The notes: generated by a model from the sequence alone, not told the origin. A stretch of 64,000 nt of DNA from Micromonospora yangpuensis (GCF_900091615.1 NZ_FMIA01000002.1:3410001-3474000), one strand, 5' to 3'. Shown: positions 42,938 to 51,374, counted from the stretch's first letter. Numbers and translations are program-made.

Positions 42938-44521
42938 TCAGCCGACGGCCGTGGCGGACGGTTCGGCGCTGCCGCCGCGCGGCGCGGTACCGGCCATCAA
43001 CGCGACGATCGCGGCCTGGTCGGCCGCCGACGGCAGCCCCCACTCCGGCTGGTAGCCGTACACCTGCCGCAGCGGGGTCGAGGAGGTACGCCCGTCGAGC
43101 ATCTCCACCGAGTCGGTGCCGATCAGGCCCGGATGCTCCACCCCGCACGCCTCGGCCACCTTGATCAGGTCCCGGCGCAGGGTCCGCAGGTAGTTCGCCG
43201 CCCGGACCGCCTTCGACCTCGGGTCCAGGCCCCGGGTCAGCCACCGGTTCTGGGTGGCCACCCCGGTCGGGCAGGAGTCGGCGTGGCACTGCTGGGCCTG
43301 GATGCAGCCGATCGCCAGCATCGCCTCCCGGCCCACCGAGACCAGGTCACAGCCGAGGGCGAAGGCCACCACCGCGTTGTCCGGCAGGCCCAGTTTGCCG
43401 CTGCCGGAGAAGACCACGTCCTCGTGCAGGCCGCGTTCGGCGAAGGTCCGGTACACCCGGGCGAAGCCCTGCTGGAACGGCAGCGACACCGAGTCGGTGA
43501 AGATCAGTGGGGCGGCGCCGGTGCCGCCCTCGCCGCCGTCGACGTTCACGTAGTCCACGCCCCGGCCGGTGTCGCGCATCAGGTCGGCCAGCTCCGTCCA
43601 GAAACCCAGGTCACCGACGGCGGACTTGATCCCCACCGGCAGACCGGTCTCGGCGGCCAGCAGCTCCACCCAGTCGAGCAGGCTGTCGCAGTCGGAGAAC
43701 TCGGCGTGCCGTGACGGGCTGACGCAGTCCTGCCCGGCCGGGATGCCCCGGGTGGCGGCGATCTCCGCCGACACCTTCGCCCCGGGCAGCAGCCCACCGA
43801 GGCTGGGTTTGGCACCCTGGCTCAGTTTGATCTCCAACGCGCGTACCGGGGCGCCGGCCACCACGTCCTTGAGCCGGTCGAGGCTGAACCGGCCGCGCTC
43901 GTCCCGGCAACCGAAGTACGCCGTACCGAGCTGGAAGACCAGCTCCCCGCCCCGCCGGTGGTACGGCGACAGCCCGCCCTCGCCGGTGTTGTGCAGGCAG
44001 CCGGCCAGCCCCGCGCCTTCGTTGAGCGCCGCGACCGCTGGACCGGACAGCGAGCCGAAGCTCATTCCGGCGATGTTCACCACCGAGGCCGGGCGGAAGG
44101 CCCGGGCCCGGCCCCGCGCCCCACCGAGCACCTTGGCGCACGGCAGCCGCACGTCCTGGCCGGCGGCGGGCGCGGACGGCGGCGCGGTCCGGCCGAACGT
44201 CCGGTGCATGATCACCGGGTAGCCGGAGGTGTGCTCGACGTCGTTGTCGGTGCCGAACCCGAAGTAGTTGTTCTCCTGTTTGGCCGAGGCGTAGACCCAG
44301 CGCCGCTGGTCCCGAGTGAACGGGCGTTCCTCGTCGTTGCCGGCGACGATGTACTGGCGCAGCTCCGGGCCGATCGACTCCAGCAGGTACCGGGCCCGGC
44401 CGACGAGGGGATAGTTGCGCAGCAGGGCGTGGTCGCGCTGGAGCAGGTCACGGGCGGCGAGCCCGGCCAGGGCGGCGAGGGTGACAGGGATGGCACGGTT
44501 GACCCACTTCATGCAGGCCAT
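42938..44521 (-). CDS. FMN-binding glutamate-synthase-like protein
   Basis: A 527-residue protein with an N-terminal hydrophobic segment (MKWVNRAIPVTLAALAGLAA), suggesting a membrane anchor. A GltS FMN-binding domain follows: SVVNIAGMSFGSLSGPAVAA, then LEIKLSQGAKPSLGGLLPG, VDYVNVDGGEGGTGAAP and IQAQQCHADSCPTGVATQNR with Cys residues for an Fe-S cluster. It lacks the amidotransferase domain of full glutamate synthases. Its in vivo reaction is not established. ATGs at 44521 and 44512 are both possible starts. Confidence 0.8.
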   Translation of the reverse strand: MACMKWVNRAIPVTLAALAGLAARDLLQRDHALLRNYPLVGRARYLLESIGPELRQYIVAGNDEERPFTRDQRRWVYASAKQENNYFGFGTDNDVEHTSGYPVIMHRTFGRTAPPSAPAAGQDVRLPCAKVLGGARGRARAFRPASVVNIAGMSFGSLSGPAVAALNEGAGLAGCLHNTGEGGLSPYHRRGGELVFQLGTAYFGCRDERGRFSLDRLKDVVAGAPVRALEIKLSQGAKPSLGGLLPGAKVSAEIAATRGIPAGQDCVSPSRHAEFSDCDSLLDWVELLAAETGLPVGIKSAVGDLGFWTELADLMRDTGRGVDYVNVDGGEGGTGAAPLIFTDSVSLPFQQGFARVYRTFAERGLHEDVVFSGSGKLGLPDNAVVAFALGCDLVSVGREAMLAIGCIQAQQCHADSCPTGVATQNRWLTRGLDPRSKAVRAANYLRTLRRDLIKVAEACGVEHPGLIGTDSVEMLDGRTSSTPLRQVYGYQPEWGLPSAADQAAIVALMAGTAPRGGSAEPSATAVG

Positions 44522-44616
44522 CCTGCCCTCCATCGCCGTGACCTGCACGGTCACCGTAGGCGGCGCATCGACGGTCGTCGGGCCGGAATGTCGTACCCCG
44601 GGCGCACCATGGGGTC

Positions 44617-45048
44617 ATGGTTGCCCACGCCCTTCCCCATGCCGCCGGTCAGCCCCATGCCGCCGGTCAGCCCCACGCCCTGCCGTTGCGTGAGGTCCGC
44701 ACCCGGCTGACCCAGCTCGTCGCGATGGCCGAGCTGACCGACACCGTCACGACGATCACCCGGGACCGGGACAGCCGGCCGGTCGCCGCGATCGTCCCGG
44801 CCGGCGCGGCCCGCACCCAGGCCCAGGCCCGCGCCGACGCCGAACGCCTCGCCACGGTGACCGCCGGCTGGGCCCGCCGCCTCGACGCCAGCCACCAGCA
44901 GAGCGTCCGCCGACACGCGGCCGAGCTGCGGGCGGTCACCGAGGCGCTCGCCGAGGCCTGGGCCGAGCTCGACCGCAGGTCCACACCGGGCGGTGACCCG
45001 ACGCTGGACCGCCTCCGCGCCGCCCACGCCGACCTGCTGGGCCGGTGA
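44617..45048 (+). CDS. Phd/YefM antitoxin-like protein, orphan
   Basis: A 143-residue protein. The core PLREVRTRLTQLVAMAELTD followed by TITRDRDSRPVAAIVPAG resembles the Phd/YefM fold that binds DNA and neutralises a toxin. The C-terminal half is a long Ala/Arg-rich helix. No Fic, Doc, RelE or other toxin gene follows; the next gene is a convergent NUDIX hydrolase. The start is uncertain because the first 24 residues come from 18-base tandem repeats and no strong ribosome site is visible. Confidence 0.5.
   Translation: MVAHALPHAAGQPHAAGQPHALPLREVRTRLTQLVAMAELTDTVTTITRDRDSRPVAAIVPAGAARTQAQARADAERLATVTAGWARRLDASHQQSVRRHAAELRAVTEALAEAWAELDRRSTPGGDPTLDRLRAAHADLLGR
44635..44670. repeat. 18-bp direct repeat, two full copies plus part of a third
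   Basis: The unit CCCCATGCCGCCGGTCAG occurs at 44635-44652 and 44653-44670, and the first bases of a third copy (CCCCACGCC) follow. If translated in the Phd-like gene it encodes HAAGQP repeats. It may instead lie ahead of the true start. Confidence 0.65.
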
Positions 45049-45096
45049 TCCCGACCGCCCTACGCCGCCACCGTCGGCCGGCCGGGCGCCGGGCCC

Positions 45097-45612
45097 CTAC
45101 CGGTCGCGGTGTCCGGCGAAGAAGTCGGCGAGCACCCGGGTGTGGGTGGAGAAGGCGAGCTCGACCGGTTCGGTGACGACCAGCCACTCGGTCGCCTCCT
45201 CGGTCGGCGCCGACGGCGGCAGCTCGTCCGCGTCGCGCTCGGGCAGCGTGCCGAAGATCATGATGGTGCCGCCGGCGGGAGCGCCGTGCACCGCGAAGAG
45301 GCGGGCCTGTCCGGCCGGGGCGAGCAGACCGGTCTCTTCCCGCAGCTCCCGGACCAGCGCCTCGGACCACTCCTCGCCGTACTCGATGAAGCCTCCGGGC
45401 AGGGCCAGTTCACCCCGGGCCGGTTCGATGTCGCGGCGGACCAGCACCACGCCCAGTCCGGTGGCGGTGCGGACCGGCAGGACGGCGACCGCGACCGGCA
45501 GCGGGTTGCGCCACACGGTCTGGCCGCAGGTCGCGCAGACCCGCGGCCAGCCGGCGGCCGCCGGGTATCCGGTGCCGCAGTAGGAGCAGTGGGAGAACGG
45601 TACGGCGGTCAC
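45097..45612 (-). CDS. NUDIX hydrolase with N-terminal zinc ribbon
   Basis: A 171-residue protein. The N-terminal CSYC and CATC pairs (residues 9-30) form a zinc ribbon. The NUDIX box starts at GGFIEYGEEWSEALVRELRE and continues ETGL, matching GX5EX7REUXEEXGU. Zinc-ribbon NUDIX proteins often hydrolyse NAD-type or other nucleoside diphosphate compounds; the substrate here is unknown. It starts at a GTG at 45612. Confidence 0.85.
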   Translation of the reverse strand: MTAVPFSHCSYCGTGYPAAAGWPRVCATCGQTVWRNPLPVAVAVLPVRTATGLGVVLVRRDIEPARGELALPGGFIEYGEEWSEALVRELREETGLLAPAGQARLFAVHGAPAGGTIMIFGTLPERDADELPPSAPTEEATEWLVVTEPVELAFSTHTRVLADFFAGHRDR

Positions 45613-45668
45613 GCCGCAGCACGTTACCCGTCCGACCCGCCAACGGCATCCGCCCGGCCGTGCCCTTC

Positions 45669-46310
45669 TCAGGCGGGCTCGGCACCGGTGTAGAAGGCAG
45701 CCGTCCGGGCCGCCGCGGCGTGTGCCTTCGCCGGGTCGCTGCCGCCGGCGGCGTCCGCCTCACCCCACCCCTGGGCGGCCCGGGTGGCGAAGTCGCGGCC
45801 CTGCTCCGAGGCGGTCCAGGTGGCGACCTCGGCCGGGTCGACGGGCGCACCACCGCCGGCCAGGTGCAGGGCCAGCCCGAGCAGCCCCAGCTCCCAGCCG
45901 ACCCCGACCGCGCCCGGGCCGAACTGGTCCCACCGCTCGTCGTCGACGTGGGCGATGTGCTCCAGCTCGAACCGGGTGCCCCCGTCGGGGGTGCCGGCCA
46001 GGCGCAGCTCGATCCAGCTGACGTCGCCGCCGTACTCCCAGGTGGCGGTGAAGCCCTTGGGTGGGTCGCACCGTTGCACGGTGCCGCCGGCGTTGCCCGC
46101 GAGCTGGTAGCGGCCGTGCAGGCGTAGGTCACCGGTGACCGGCAGGAACCAGCGGGGGATCCGTTCGGGGTTGGTGCAGGCGTCCCAGACGTCCTCCGGC
46201 GCGGCGTCGTAGGTCCGGCTGATGGTGCTCACCCGGGCCTGCCCGGCGGGCAGCGTACGGGTGCCGACCCGCCGCTGGACGGCGCTGACCTGGTACGTCA
46301 CATCGATCAT
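45669..46310 (-). CDS. SRPBCC/AHSA1-domain protein
   Basis: A 213-residue protein with a ligand-binding helix-grip fold: STISRTYDAAPEDVWDACTN, then IPRWFLPVTGDLRLHGRYQL and FTATWEYGGDVSWIELRLAG. Its ATG overlaps the stop of the ArsR-type gene (ATGA). ArsR-SRPBCC pairs are common in actinomycetes. The second gene may bind a small hydrophobic ligand, but the role is not established. Confidence 0.8.
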   Translation of the reverse strand: MIDVTYQVSAVQRRVGTRTLPAGQARVSTISRTYDAAPEDVWDACTNPERIPRWFLPVTGDLRLHGRYQLAGNAGGTVQRCDPPKGFTATWEYGGDVSWIELRLAGTPDGGTRFELEHIAHVDDERWDQFGPGAVGVGWELGLLGLALHLAGGGAPVDPAEVATWTASEQGRDFATRAAQGWGEADAAGGSDPAKAHAAAARTAAFYTGAEPA

Positions 46311-46687
46311 GATTCTCCTGTCGAAGGTTCGTCGCTGTTCTGCCTGTCGGCCTCGGCGCGCAGCCGGCGTTCCCGCCGGCCCCGGGCCAACTCGGTGTCG
46401 AGGGCGAGCAGTGGCGGCGTCCAGAACCGGCGGAAGCTGTCCAGCCAGCTGTCGATCTCCCGCAGCGGTTGCGGGTTCATCGCGTACAGCCGGCGGGTGC
46501 CCTCCGGTCGGACGGTGGCGAAGCCGTTGTCGCGCAGCACCCGCAGGTGCTGGGAGACCGCCGGCTGGGAGATCCGGAACTCCCGGCCGATGGCGGCGCT
46601 GACCGCACCGGCGGTCAGCTCGCCCTCGGCGAGCAACTCGAGGATCCGCCGCCGCACCGGGTCACCGAGAACGTCGAACGCGTGCAC
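46307..46687 (-). CDS. ArsR-family transcriptional regulator
   Basis: A 126-residue winged-helix regulator: AFDVLGDPVRRRILELLAEG at the N-terminus, recognition helix ISQPAVSQHLRVLRDNG, then FATVRPEGTRRLYAMNP. No metal-binding Cys pair is visible, so it is not an arsenic or cadmium sensor of the classic kind. It starts at a GTG, about 20 bases downstream of a perfect 14-base palindrome, and is coupled to the SRPBCC gene. Confidence 0.85.
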   Translation of the reverse strand: MHAFDVLGDPVRRRILELLAEGELTAGAVSAAIGREFRISQPAVSQHLRVLRDNGFATVRPEGTRRLYAMNPQPLREIDSWLDSFRRFWTPPLLALDTELARGRRERRLRAEADRQNSDEPSTGES

Positions 46688-46707
46688 CCGAGCTTTCTAT
46701 CACGCAC

Positions 46708-46721
46708 GGCTTATATAAGCC
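46708..46721 (-). promoter_or_regulatory. Perfect palindrome in the arsR-type promoter, probable operator
   Basis: GGCTTATATAAGCC is a perfect inverted repeat and a rare AT-rich island in this GC-rich DNA. It contains TATA sequences that could serve as a -10 element on the minus strand. The distance to the GTG start suggests that the regulator represses its own operon by covering the -10 region. Confidence 0.55.
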
Positions 46722-46869
46722 AACCTTGACTCTCGACTCGCGGCCGGTCCGTGCGGGATCGGGCCACGTTCCGGGAGGGCCTACTTACCGACCACGGCGG
46801 GTCGCTCTCTTCACCTAGTGTCCTAGGATGCCCTAGCGGATATGAGCCTCCGCTCACCAACCCCGGCAG

Positions 46870-46895
46870 GTTTCCGGCAAGCCGGCACCGGGAAC
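46870..46895 (+). promoter_or_regulatory. Candidate general-stress (SigB-type) promoter of csbD
   Basis: GTTT at 46870-46873 and GGGAAC at 46890-46895 are 16 bases apart, close to the SigB-type pattern GTTT-N14-16-GGGTAT/C with one mismatch in the second element. The site lies about 57 bases upstream of the csbD start. csbD is a general-stress gene in Bacillus, which supports but does not prove the assignment. Confidence 0.35.
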
Positions 46896-46951
46896 CCAGA
46901 ACAACAACGAAACAAGCACCCTTGACCAGGGAGCGGACCGAGGGAGGCGAC

Positions 46952-47146
46952 ATGGGTTTCACCGACAAGGCGAAGAACAAGGCCGACGAGCTGACCGGCG
47001 CCGCCAAGGAGCGCATCGGCGACGCGACCGACAACGACCGGCTGCAGGCCGAGGGCGCCGCCCAGCAGGGTGAGGCGCGGGCCCGGCAGGCCGGCGAGCA
47101 CGTCAAGGACGCCGGGCGCGACGTACGCGACGCGTTCACGAAGTAG
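46952..47146 (+). CDS. CsbD-family small stress protein
   Basis: A 64-residue highly charged protein, MGFTDKAKNKADELTGAAKE and so on, with the CsbD pattern of KAxELxGxAKE repeats and a predicted unstructured or helical fold. GGGAGG precedes the ATG. Family members are induced by general stress in many bacteria; the molecular role is unknown. A perfect hairpin terminator follows. Confidence 0.88.
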   Translation: MGFTDKAKNKADELTGAAKERIGDATDNDRLQAEGAAQQGEARARQAGEHVKDAGRDVRDAFTK

Positions 47147-47155
47147 TAGTCACCG

Positions 47156-47201
47156 CGACGCGGCGGCCCCGGAGGATCGATCCTCCGGGGCCGCCGCGTC
47201 G
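47156..47201. terminator. Bidirectional terminator, perfect 46-bp palindrome
   Basis: Arms of 23 bases (47156-47178 and 47179-47201) are exactly complementary, with the centre GGATC|GATCC. The palindrome lies between the csbD stop (47146) and the convergent kamA-like stop (47216), so it can end transcription from both sides. The paired stem is GC-rich and there is no T tract, as is usual in actinomycetes. Confidence 0.85.
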
Positions 47202-47215
47202 TGTCTGGTGCCGGG

Positions 47216-48610
47216 TCAGTCGTCGCGGTGTTCGTGCCACCACTGCCGGCCGGTGTCGGGCAGGGTGTCGATCGGGTCGTAGTAGGCGTAGCGCTTCTCC
47301 AGGGCCGTCAGGTCGGCGGACTCGATGGAGGTGCGGTAGTTCTTGGTCCAGTAGGAGATCCCGCGTTCGCGGTCGTACTCGGTGAGCATGTGCACCCAGC
47401 GTTTGCCGACGAACGGGACGTCGCAGACCATCCGTGGGGTGGCGTATCCGGGCAGGTAGCCCATGATGTCGTGCTGGAGCTGCTGGGCCTGCCAGACCGG
47501 GACCCGCCAGTGTTCCGCGTTGGGGATCATGTCGCACAGGTAGAAGTAGTACGGCAGTATCCCGGCCTCACCCTGCAGGGCGAAGCAGAGGTCGAGCAGG
47601 TCGGCGCTGGTGTCGTTGACGCCGCGCAGTAGGACGCCCTGGTTGCGTACGTCGCGGACGCCGACGTCGAGGGCGGTCTGGGCGGCCCTGGCGACCAGGG
47701 GGGTCAGCGACTGGGCGTGGTTGACGTGGGTGTGGATGGCGAGGTTGACGCCGCGGCGGGCGGCGGTGCGGGCGACCCGCTCCAGGCCCTCGACGACGTC
47801 GGGCTGCAGCCAGTGCTGGGGCAGTCCCATCAGCGCCTTGGTGGCGAGCCGGATGTCGCGGACGGTTTCGATGCCCAGCAGCCGCATCAGGTACGACTCC
47901 AGGTTGCGCCAGGGGACGTTGGCGACGTCACCGCCGGAGACGACGACGTCGCGTACCCCGGGGTGGGCCTTGAGGTAGGTGATGTGGGCGTCGTAGCGGT
48001 CGACGGGTTTGAGGGTGAGCTTGAGTTTGTCGACGGCGGGGGTGGAGTTGCCTACCAGGTCCATCCGGGTGCAGTGCCCGCAGTACTGGGGGCAGGTGGA
48101 GAGCAGTTCGGCGAGGACCTTGGTGGGGTAGCGGTGGGTGAGGCCTTCGGCGACCCACATGTCGTGTTCGTGTAGCGAGTCGCGGCTGGCGTAGGGGTGT
48201 GAGGGCCAGTCGGTGCGCCGGTCGGAGGCGACCGGGATCATGTAGCGGCGGATCGGGTCGGCGTGGAAGGCCTCGGTGGTCGGTGGCGCGGACGGCACCA
48301 TGGTGTTGAGCATCTGGGGGGTCACCAGCATGGACATGGTGGCCAGGGCGCGTTGGTCGGCGGCGAGGTCGGTGTAGAAGCTTTCGTCGACGGTGTCGCC
48401 GAGGACGGCGCGCAGCTGGGTGGGGTTCTTGACGCAGTTGACGCGTTGCCATTGGGCGGATTCCCACTGGTCGCGGGTGACGTGACGCCAGCCGGGGAAG
48501 CGGGTCCAGTCGGGTTCGACCAGGGGGGCGCGGCGGTATTCGTAGGGTTGGCCGGCGGCGGGGGTCAGGTGGGGCCCGGGGATGGTCTCCGCCGGTTGGG
48601 TCTGGGTCAC
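47216..48610 (-). CDS. kamA: KamA-family radical SAM aminomutase (lysine 2,3-aminomutase-like)
   Basis: A 464-residue enzyme. The radical SAM motif CPQYCGHC has Cys at 173, 177 and 180. Downstream, YFYLCDMIPNAEHWRVPV keeps the first substrate Asp and MVCDVPFVGKRW keeps the second Asp and the PLP Lys. The canonical PGGGGK loop is altered to PFVGK and is one residue shorter. Both Asp residues hold the distal amino group of lysine in known enzymes, so lysine remains the best substrate guess. The GTG at 48610 has GAGGAGGGG upstream. It is divergent from the rest of the kam genes and would produce beta-lysine for them. Confidence 0.8.
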   Translation of the reverse strand: MTQTQPAETIPGPHLTPAAGQPYEYRRAPLVEPDWTRFPGWRHVTRDQWESAQWQRVNCVKNPTQLRAVLGDTVDESFYTDLAADQRALATMSMLVTPQMLNTMVPSAPPTTEAFHADPIRRYMIPVASDRRTDWPSHPYASRDSLHEHDMWVAEGLTHRYPTKVLAELLSTCPQYCGHCTRMDLVGNSTPAVDKLKLTLKPVDRYDAHITYLKAHPGVRDVVVSGGDVANVPWRNLESYLMRLLGIETVRDIRLATKALMGLPQHWLQPDVVEGLERVARTAARRGVNLAIHTHVNHAQSLTPLVARAAQTALDVGVRDVRNQGVLLRGVNDTSADLLDLCFALQGEAGILPYYFYLCDMIPNAEHWRVPVWQAQQLQHDIMGYLPGYATPRMVCDVPFVGKRWVHMLTEYDRERGISYWTKNYRTSIESADLTALEKRYAYYDPIDTLPDTGRQWWHEHRDD

Positions 48611-48652
48611 GGCCCCTCCTCTGGTGGTGTGTGGCGAGTTCGTAGGGTACTG

Positions 48653-48675
48653 GAAATTATTCGGTTGAGAAATTA
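48653..48675. promoter_or_regulatory. Divergent kam promoter region with a direct repeat
   Basis: The 131-base gap between the divergent kamA-like and dehydrogenase genes contains an AT-rich core. It holds a direct repeat GAAATTA at 48653-48659 and 48669-48675, 16 bases apart. Both operons could be controlled from here. No regulator gene is adjacent. Confidence 0.35.
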
Positions 48676-48741
48676 GTCTGCCGTAAGTTTTCCCGCTGTG
48701 CGAGCCTGGGGCGGGGTTTCGGTCGGCTGGGGGAGGTTGGC

Positions 48742-49803
48742 GTGACGTCACCGGTTGGTCTGCACCGGGTCGTGGAGCCGGTGGGGGTGCTGCCGCAGGC
48801 GGCGTGGCGGTTGGACGCCGACCCCGCGGTCGGGGCGAACGAGGTACGGGTCCGAGTGCAGCGGTTGAACCTGGACGCGGCGAGCTTTCGCCAGCTCTGG
48901 GAATCCCATGGCGGGGATGGGGAGAAGGTCCGCGCCGAGGTGCGGGAGATCATCGCGGCCCGGGGCAAGATGCAGAACCCGGTGACCGGTTCGGGTGGGA
49001 TGTTGATCGGCACGGTCGAGGAGGTCGGCCGGCGGTCACCGTTGGGGTTGCGGCCCGGGGACCGGGTGGCGACGTTGGTGTCGTTGACCTGGACACCCTT
49101 GACGATCACCGACGACCTCGTCGGGTGGGACGGCTGCAGCGAGCAGGTGCCGTGCGACGGCTACGCCATCCTGTTCGCGCGGTCTCTGGCGGCGGTGTTG
49201 CCGGCGGATCTCGACCCCGAGTTGTCGCTGTCGGTGTTGGACGTGTGTGGGGCGCCGGCGTTGACCGCGCGGGTGGTCGCCGAGCAGGTGGCCCGGCGGG
49301 AGCGCGAGGGGGATGCGCGTCCGGTGTCGGTGGCGGTGATCGGTGGTGCCGGTAAGAGCGGGTCGCTGTCGTTGGCGGCGGCGCGGCGGGCGGGTGCGGG
49401 TCGTACCGTCGGGGTGGTGCCGGTGGCGGCGCAGCGCGACGCGCTGGTGGCGGCGGGCCTGGCGTCGGTGGTGGCGGTGGCCGACGCGCGGGATCCGGTG
49501 GCGTTGTCGACGGCGGTGACCACGGCGTTGGGGACGCCGGCGGACGTGACCGTGGTCTGTGTGGACGTGCCGGGGTGTGAGCACGGCGCGGTGTTGGCCA
49601 CGGCGGACGGCGGCACGGTGGTGTTCTTCTCGATGGCGACGAGTTTCGCGGCGGCCGCGCTGGGTGCCGAGGGGTTGGCGGCGGACGTGACGATGCTGGT
49701 GGGCAACGGGTACGTCCCGGGGCACGCGGAGTTGGCGTTGGAGTTGGTGCGCGCGGAGCCGGGGGTGCGTGGGCTCTTCGAGGCGCGGTTGGCGGCAGAC
49801 TGA
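48742..49803 (+). CDS. kdd: L-erythro-3,5-diaminohexanoate dehydrogenase
   Basis: A 353-residue protein: N-terminal GLHRVVEPVGVLPQAAWRLD, then VRVQRLNLDAASFRQLWESH, NPVTGSGGMLIGTVEEVG and LDVCGAPALTARVV. The Rossmann motif is SVAVIGGAGKSGSLSLAAAR. This matches Kdd, which oxidises 3,5-diaminohexanoate to 3-oxo-5-aminohexanoate. GGGGGAGG precedes the GTG. It is the first gene of the plus-strand kam operon. Its codon use is G-ending (TTG, GTG, GCG), unlike genes left of 47 kb. Confidence 0.85.
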   Translation: MTSPVGLHRVVEPVGVLPQAAWRLDADPAVGANEVRVRVQRLNLDAASFRQLWESHGGDGEKVRAEVREIIAARGKMQNPVTGSGGMLIGTVEEVGRRSPLGLRPGDRVATLVSLTWTPLTITDDLVGWDGCSEQVPCDGYAILFARSLAAVLPADLDPELSLSVLDVCGAPALTARVVAEQVARREREGDARPVSVAVIGGAGKSGSLSLAAARRAGAGRTVGVVPVAAQRDALVAAGLASVVAVADARDPVALSTAVTTALGTPADVTVVCVDVPGCEHGAVLATADGGTVVFFSMATSFAAAALGAEGLAADVTMLVGNGYVPGHAELALELVRAEPGVRGLFEARLAAD

Positions 49804-49808
49804 CCGCC

Positions 49809-51374
49809 ATGACGATTGCCTCGACGTTGTACCGCGGTGGAGTGCTGCACTGTCCGGCGGAGCCTGGCGCGACGGCGCTGTTGGTGCGTGATGGTCGGAT
49901 CGCCTGGTTGGGGGTGGACGCCGACGCGCCGGTGGCGGACCGGGTGGTGGAGTTGGACGGGGCGTTGGTGACGCCGGCGTTCGTGGACGCGCATGTGCAC
50001 GTGACGGACACGGGGTTGGTGTTGTCGGGCCTGGACCTGTCGGCGGTGCGGTCGGCGGGGCAGTTGTTGGACGCGGTGGCGGTGTTCGCGGCGGGGTTGC
50101 CGGCCGACGCGGTGGTGTTGGGTCATGGCTGGGACGAGTCGCGGTGGGCTGACGCGGTGTTGCCGGATGCCGATGCGGTGGGTCGGGCGGCGGGTGGTCG
50201 GCGGGTGTATCTGTCGCAGGCCTCGATTCACTCGGCGTTGGTGTCGCGGGCGTTGTTGGCGGCGTGTCCGCAGGTGGTGGGGGTGGCGGGGTACGACGTG
50301 TCGGGGTGGTTGCGGCGGGACGCGCATCACGTGGTGCGGGCGGCGGCGCAGGGTGCGGTGTCGCGGGCGCAGCGGGTGGCGGCGCAGCGGGTGGCGTTGC
50401 GGCAGGCGGCGTCGGTGGGGATCGCGGCGGTGCACGAGTGTGGTGGTCCGGAGATCTCCGACGAGGAGGATTTCACGGGTCTGTTGGCGTTGTCGGGGGT
50501 CGGGGTGCCGGAGGTGTACGGGTACTGGGGTGAGTGGGGTGGTGCGCGGCGGGCCCGGGAGTTGGGTGCGGTGGGTGCGGGTGGGGATCTGTTCGTGGAC
50601 GGGGCGTTGGGGGCGCGCACGGCGCAGTTGTCGGTGCCGTATGTCGACGGTGGGGGTTGTGGGCACGGTTATCTGAGTGCCGAGCAGGTTCGTGATCATT
50701 TGTTGGGGTGTGCGGAGTACGGGTTGCAGGGTGGTTTCCACGCGATCGGTGACGCGGCGTTGTCGACGGTGTTGGCGGGGTTGGCGGGGGCGGCGCAGCG
50801 GTTGGGTACGGATCGGGTGCGGGCGGCGCGGCATCGGGTGGAGCACGCGGAGTTGGCGGACCGGCGGTTGATCGCGGGGTTCGTGGAGTTCGGGGTGGTG
50901 GCGTCGATGCAGCCGGCGTTCGACCGGTTGTGGGGTGGTGCGGGTCGGATGTACGAGTCGCGGTTGGGGTTGGCGCGGTCGTTGGCGTCGAATCCGGTGG
51001 GTGCGATGCATTCGGTGGGGGTGGCGTTGGCGTTCGGGTCGGATTCGCCGGTGACGCCGTTGGATCCGTGGGGTTCGGTGCGGGCGGCGGTGGCGCATCA
51101 CAGTGCGGCGCAGCGGATGAGTGTGCGGGCGGCGTTCGCGGCGCATACCCGGGGTGGGTGGCGGGCGGTGCGGATGGATCGTGAGGGGGTGTTGGCGTTG
51201 GGTGCGCCGGCGACGTTCGCGGTGTGGTCGACGCCGGCGGGGGTGTCCGGTGGTCTGCCGGTGTTGGAGGCGGCGGATCCGGAGGTGCGGGGGGTGGGGG
51301 ATCCGACGCCGTTGCCGGTGTGTCGGGCCACGGTGTTGCGGGGTGACGTGATCTATCAGGAGGGGGTGTCGTGA
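49809..51374 (+). CDS. YtcJ-like amidohydrolase
   Basis: A 521-residue metal-dependent hydrolase of the Amidohydro_3 type: LDGALVTPAFVDAHVHVTDT with the HxH pair, FHAIGDAALSTVLAGLAGAA, ARHRVEHAELADRRLIAGF and VALAFGSDSPVTPLDPWGSV with the catalytic Asp. The substrate is unknown. It starts five bases after kdd and overlaps kamD, so it is part of the kam operon. It is not a known step of lysine fermentation and may release lysine or an acylated intermediate. Two plus-strand frames are open here because of the biased base composition. Confidence 0.75.
   Translation: MTIASTLYRGGVLHCPAEPGATALLVRDGRIAWLGVDADAPVADRVVELDGALVTPAFVDAHVHVTDTGLVLSGLDLSAVRSAGQLLDAVAVFAAGLPADAVVLGHGWDESRWADAVLPDADAVGRAAGGRRVYLSQASIHSALVSRALLAACPQVVGVAGYDVSGWLRRDAHHVVRAAAQGAVSRAQRVAAQRVALRQAASVGIAAVHECGGPEISDEEDFTGLLALSGVGVPEVYGYWGEWGGARRARELGAVGAGGDLFVDGALGARTAQLSVPYVDGGGCGHGYLSAEQVRDHLLGCAEYGLQGGFHAIGDAALSTVLAGLAGAAQRLGTDRVRAARHRVEHAELADRRLIAGFVEFGVVASMQPAFDRLWGGAGRMYESRLGLARSLASNPVGAMHSVGVALAFGSDSPVTPLDPWGSVRAAVAHHSAAQRMSVRAAFAAHTRGGWRAVRMDREGVLALGAPATFAVWSTPAGVSGGLPVLEAADPEVRGVGDPTPLPVCRATVLRGDVIYQEGVS

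Noticed and set aside
49809..51374. Amidohydrolase as a disguised 3-keto-5-aminohexanoate cleavage enzyme
   Set aside because: Its HxH and GSDSP motifs are those of metal-dependent amidohydrolases; Kce belongs to the unrelated DUF849/BKACE TIM-barrel family.
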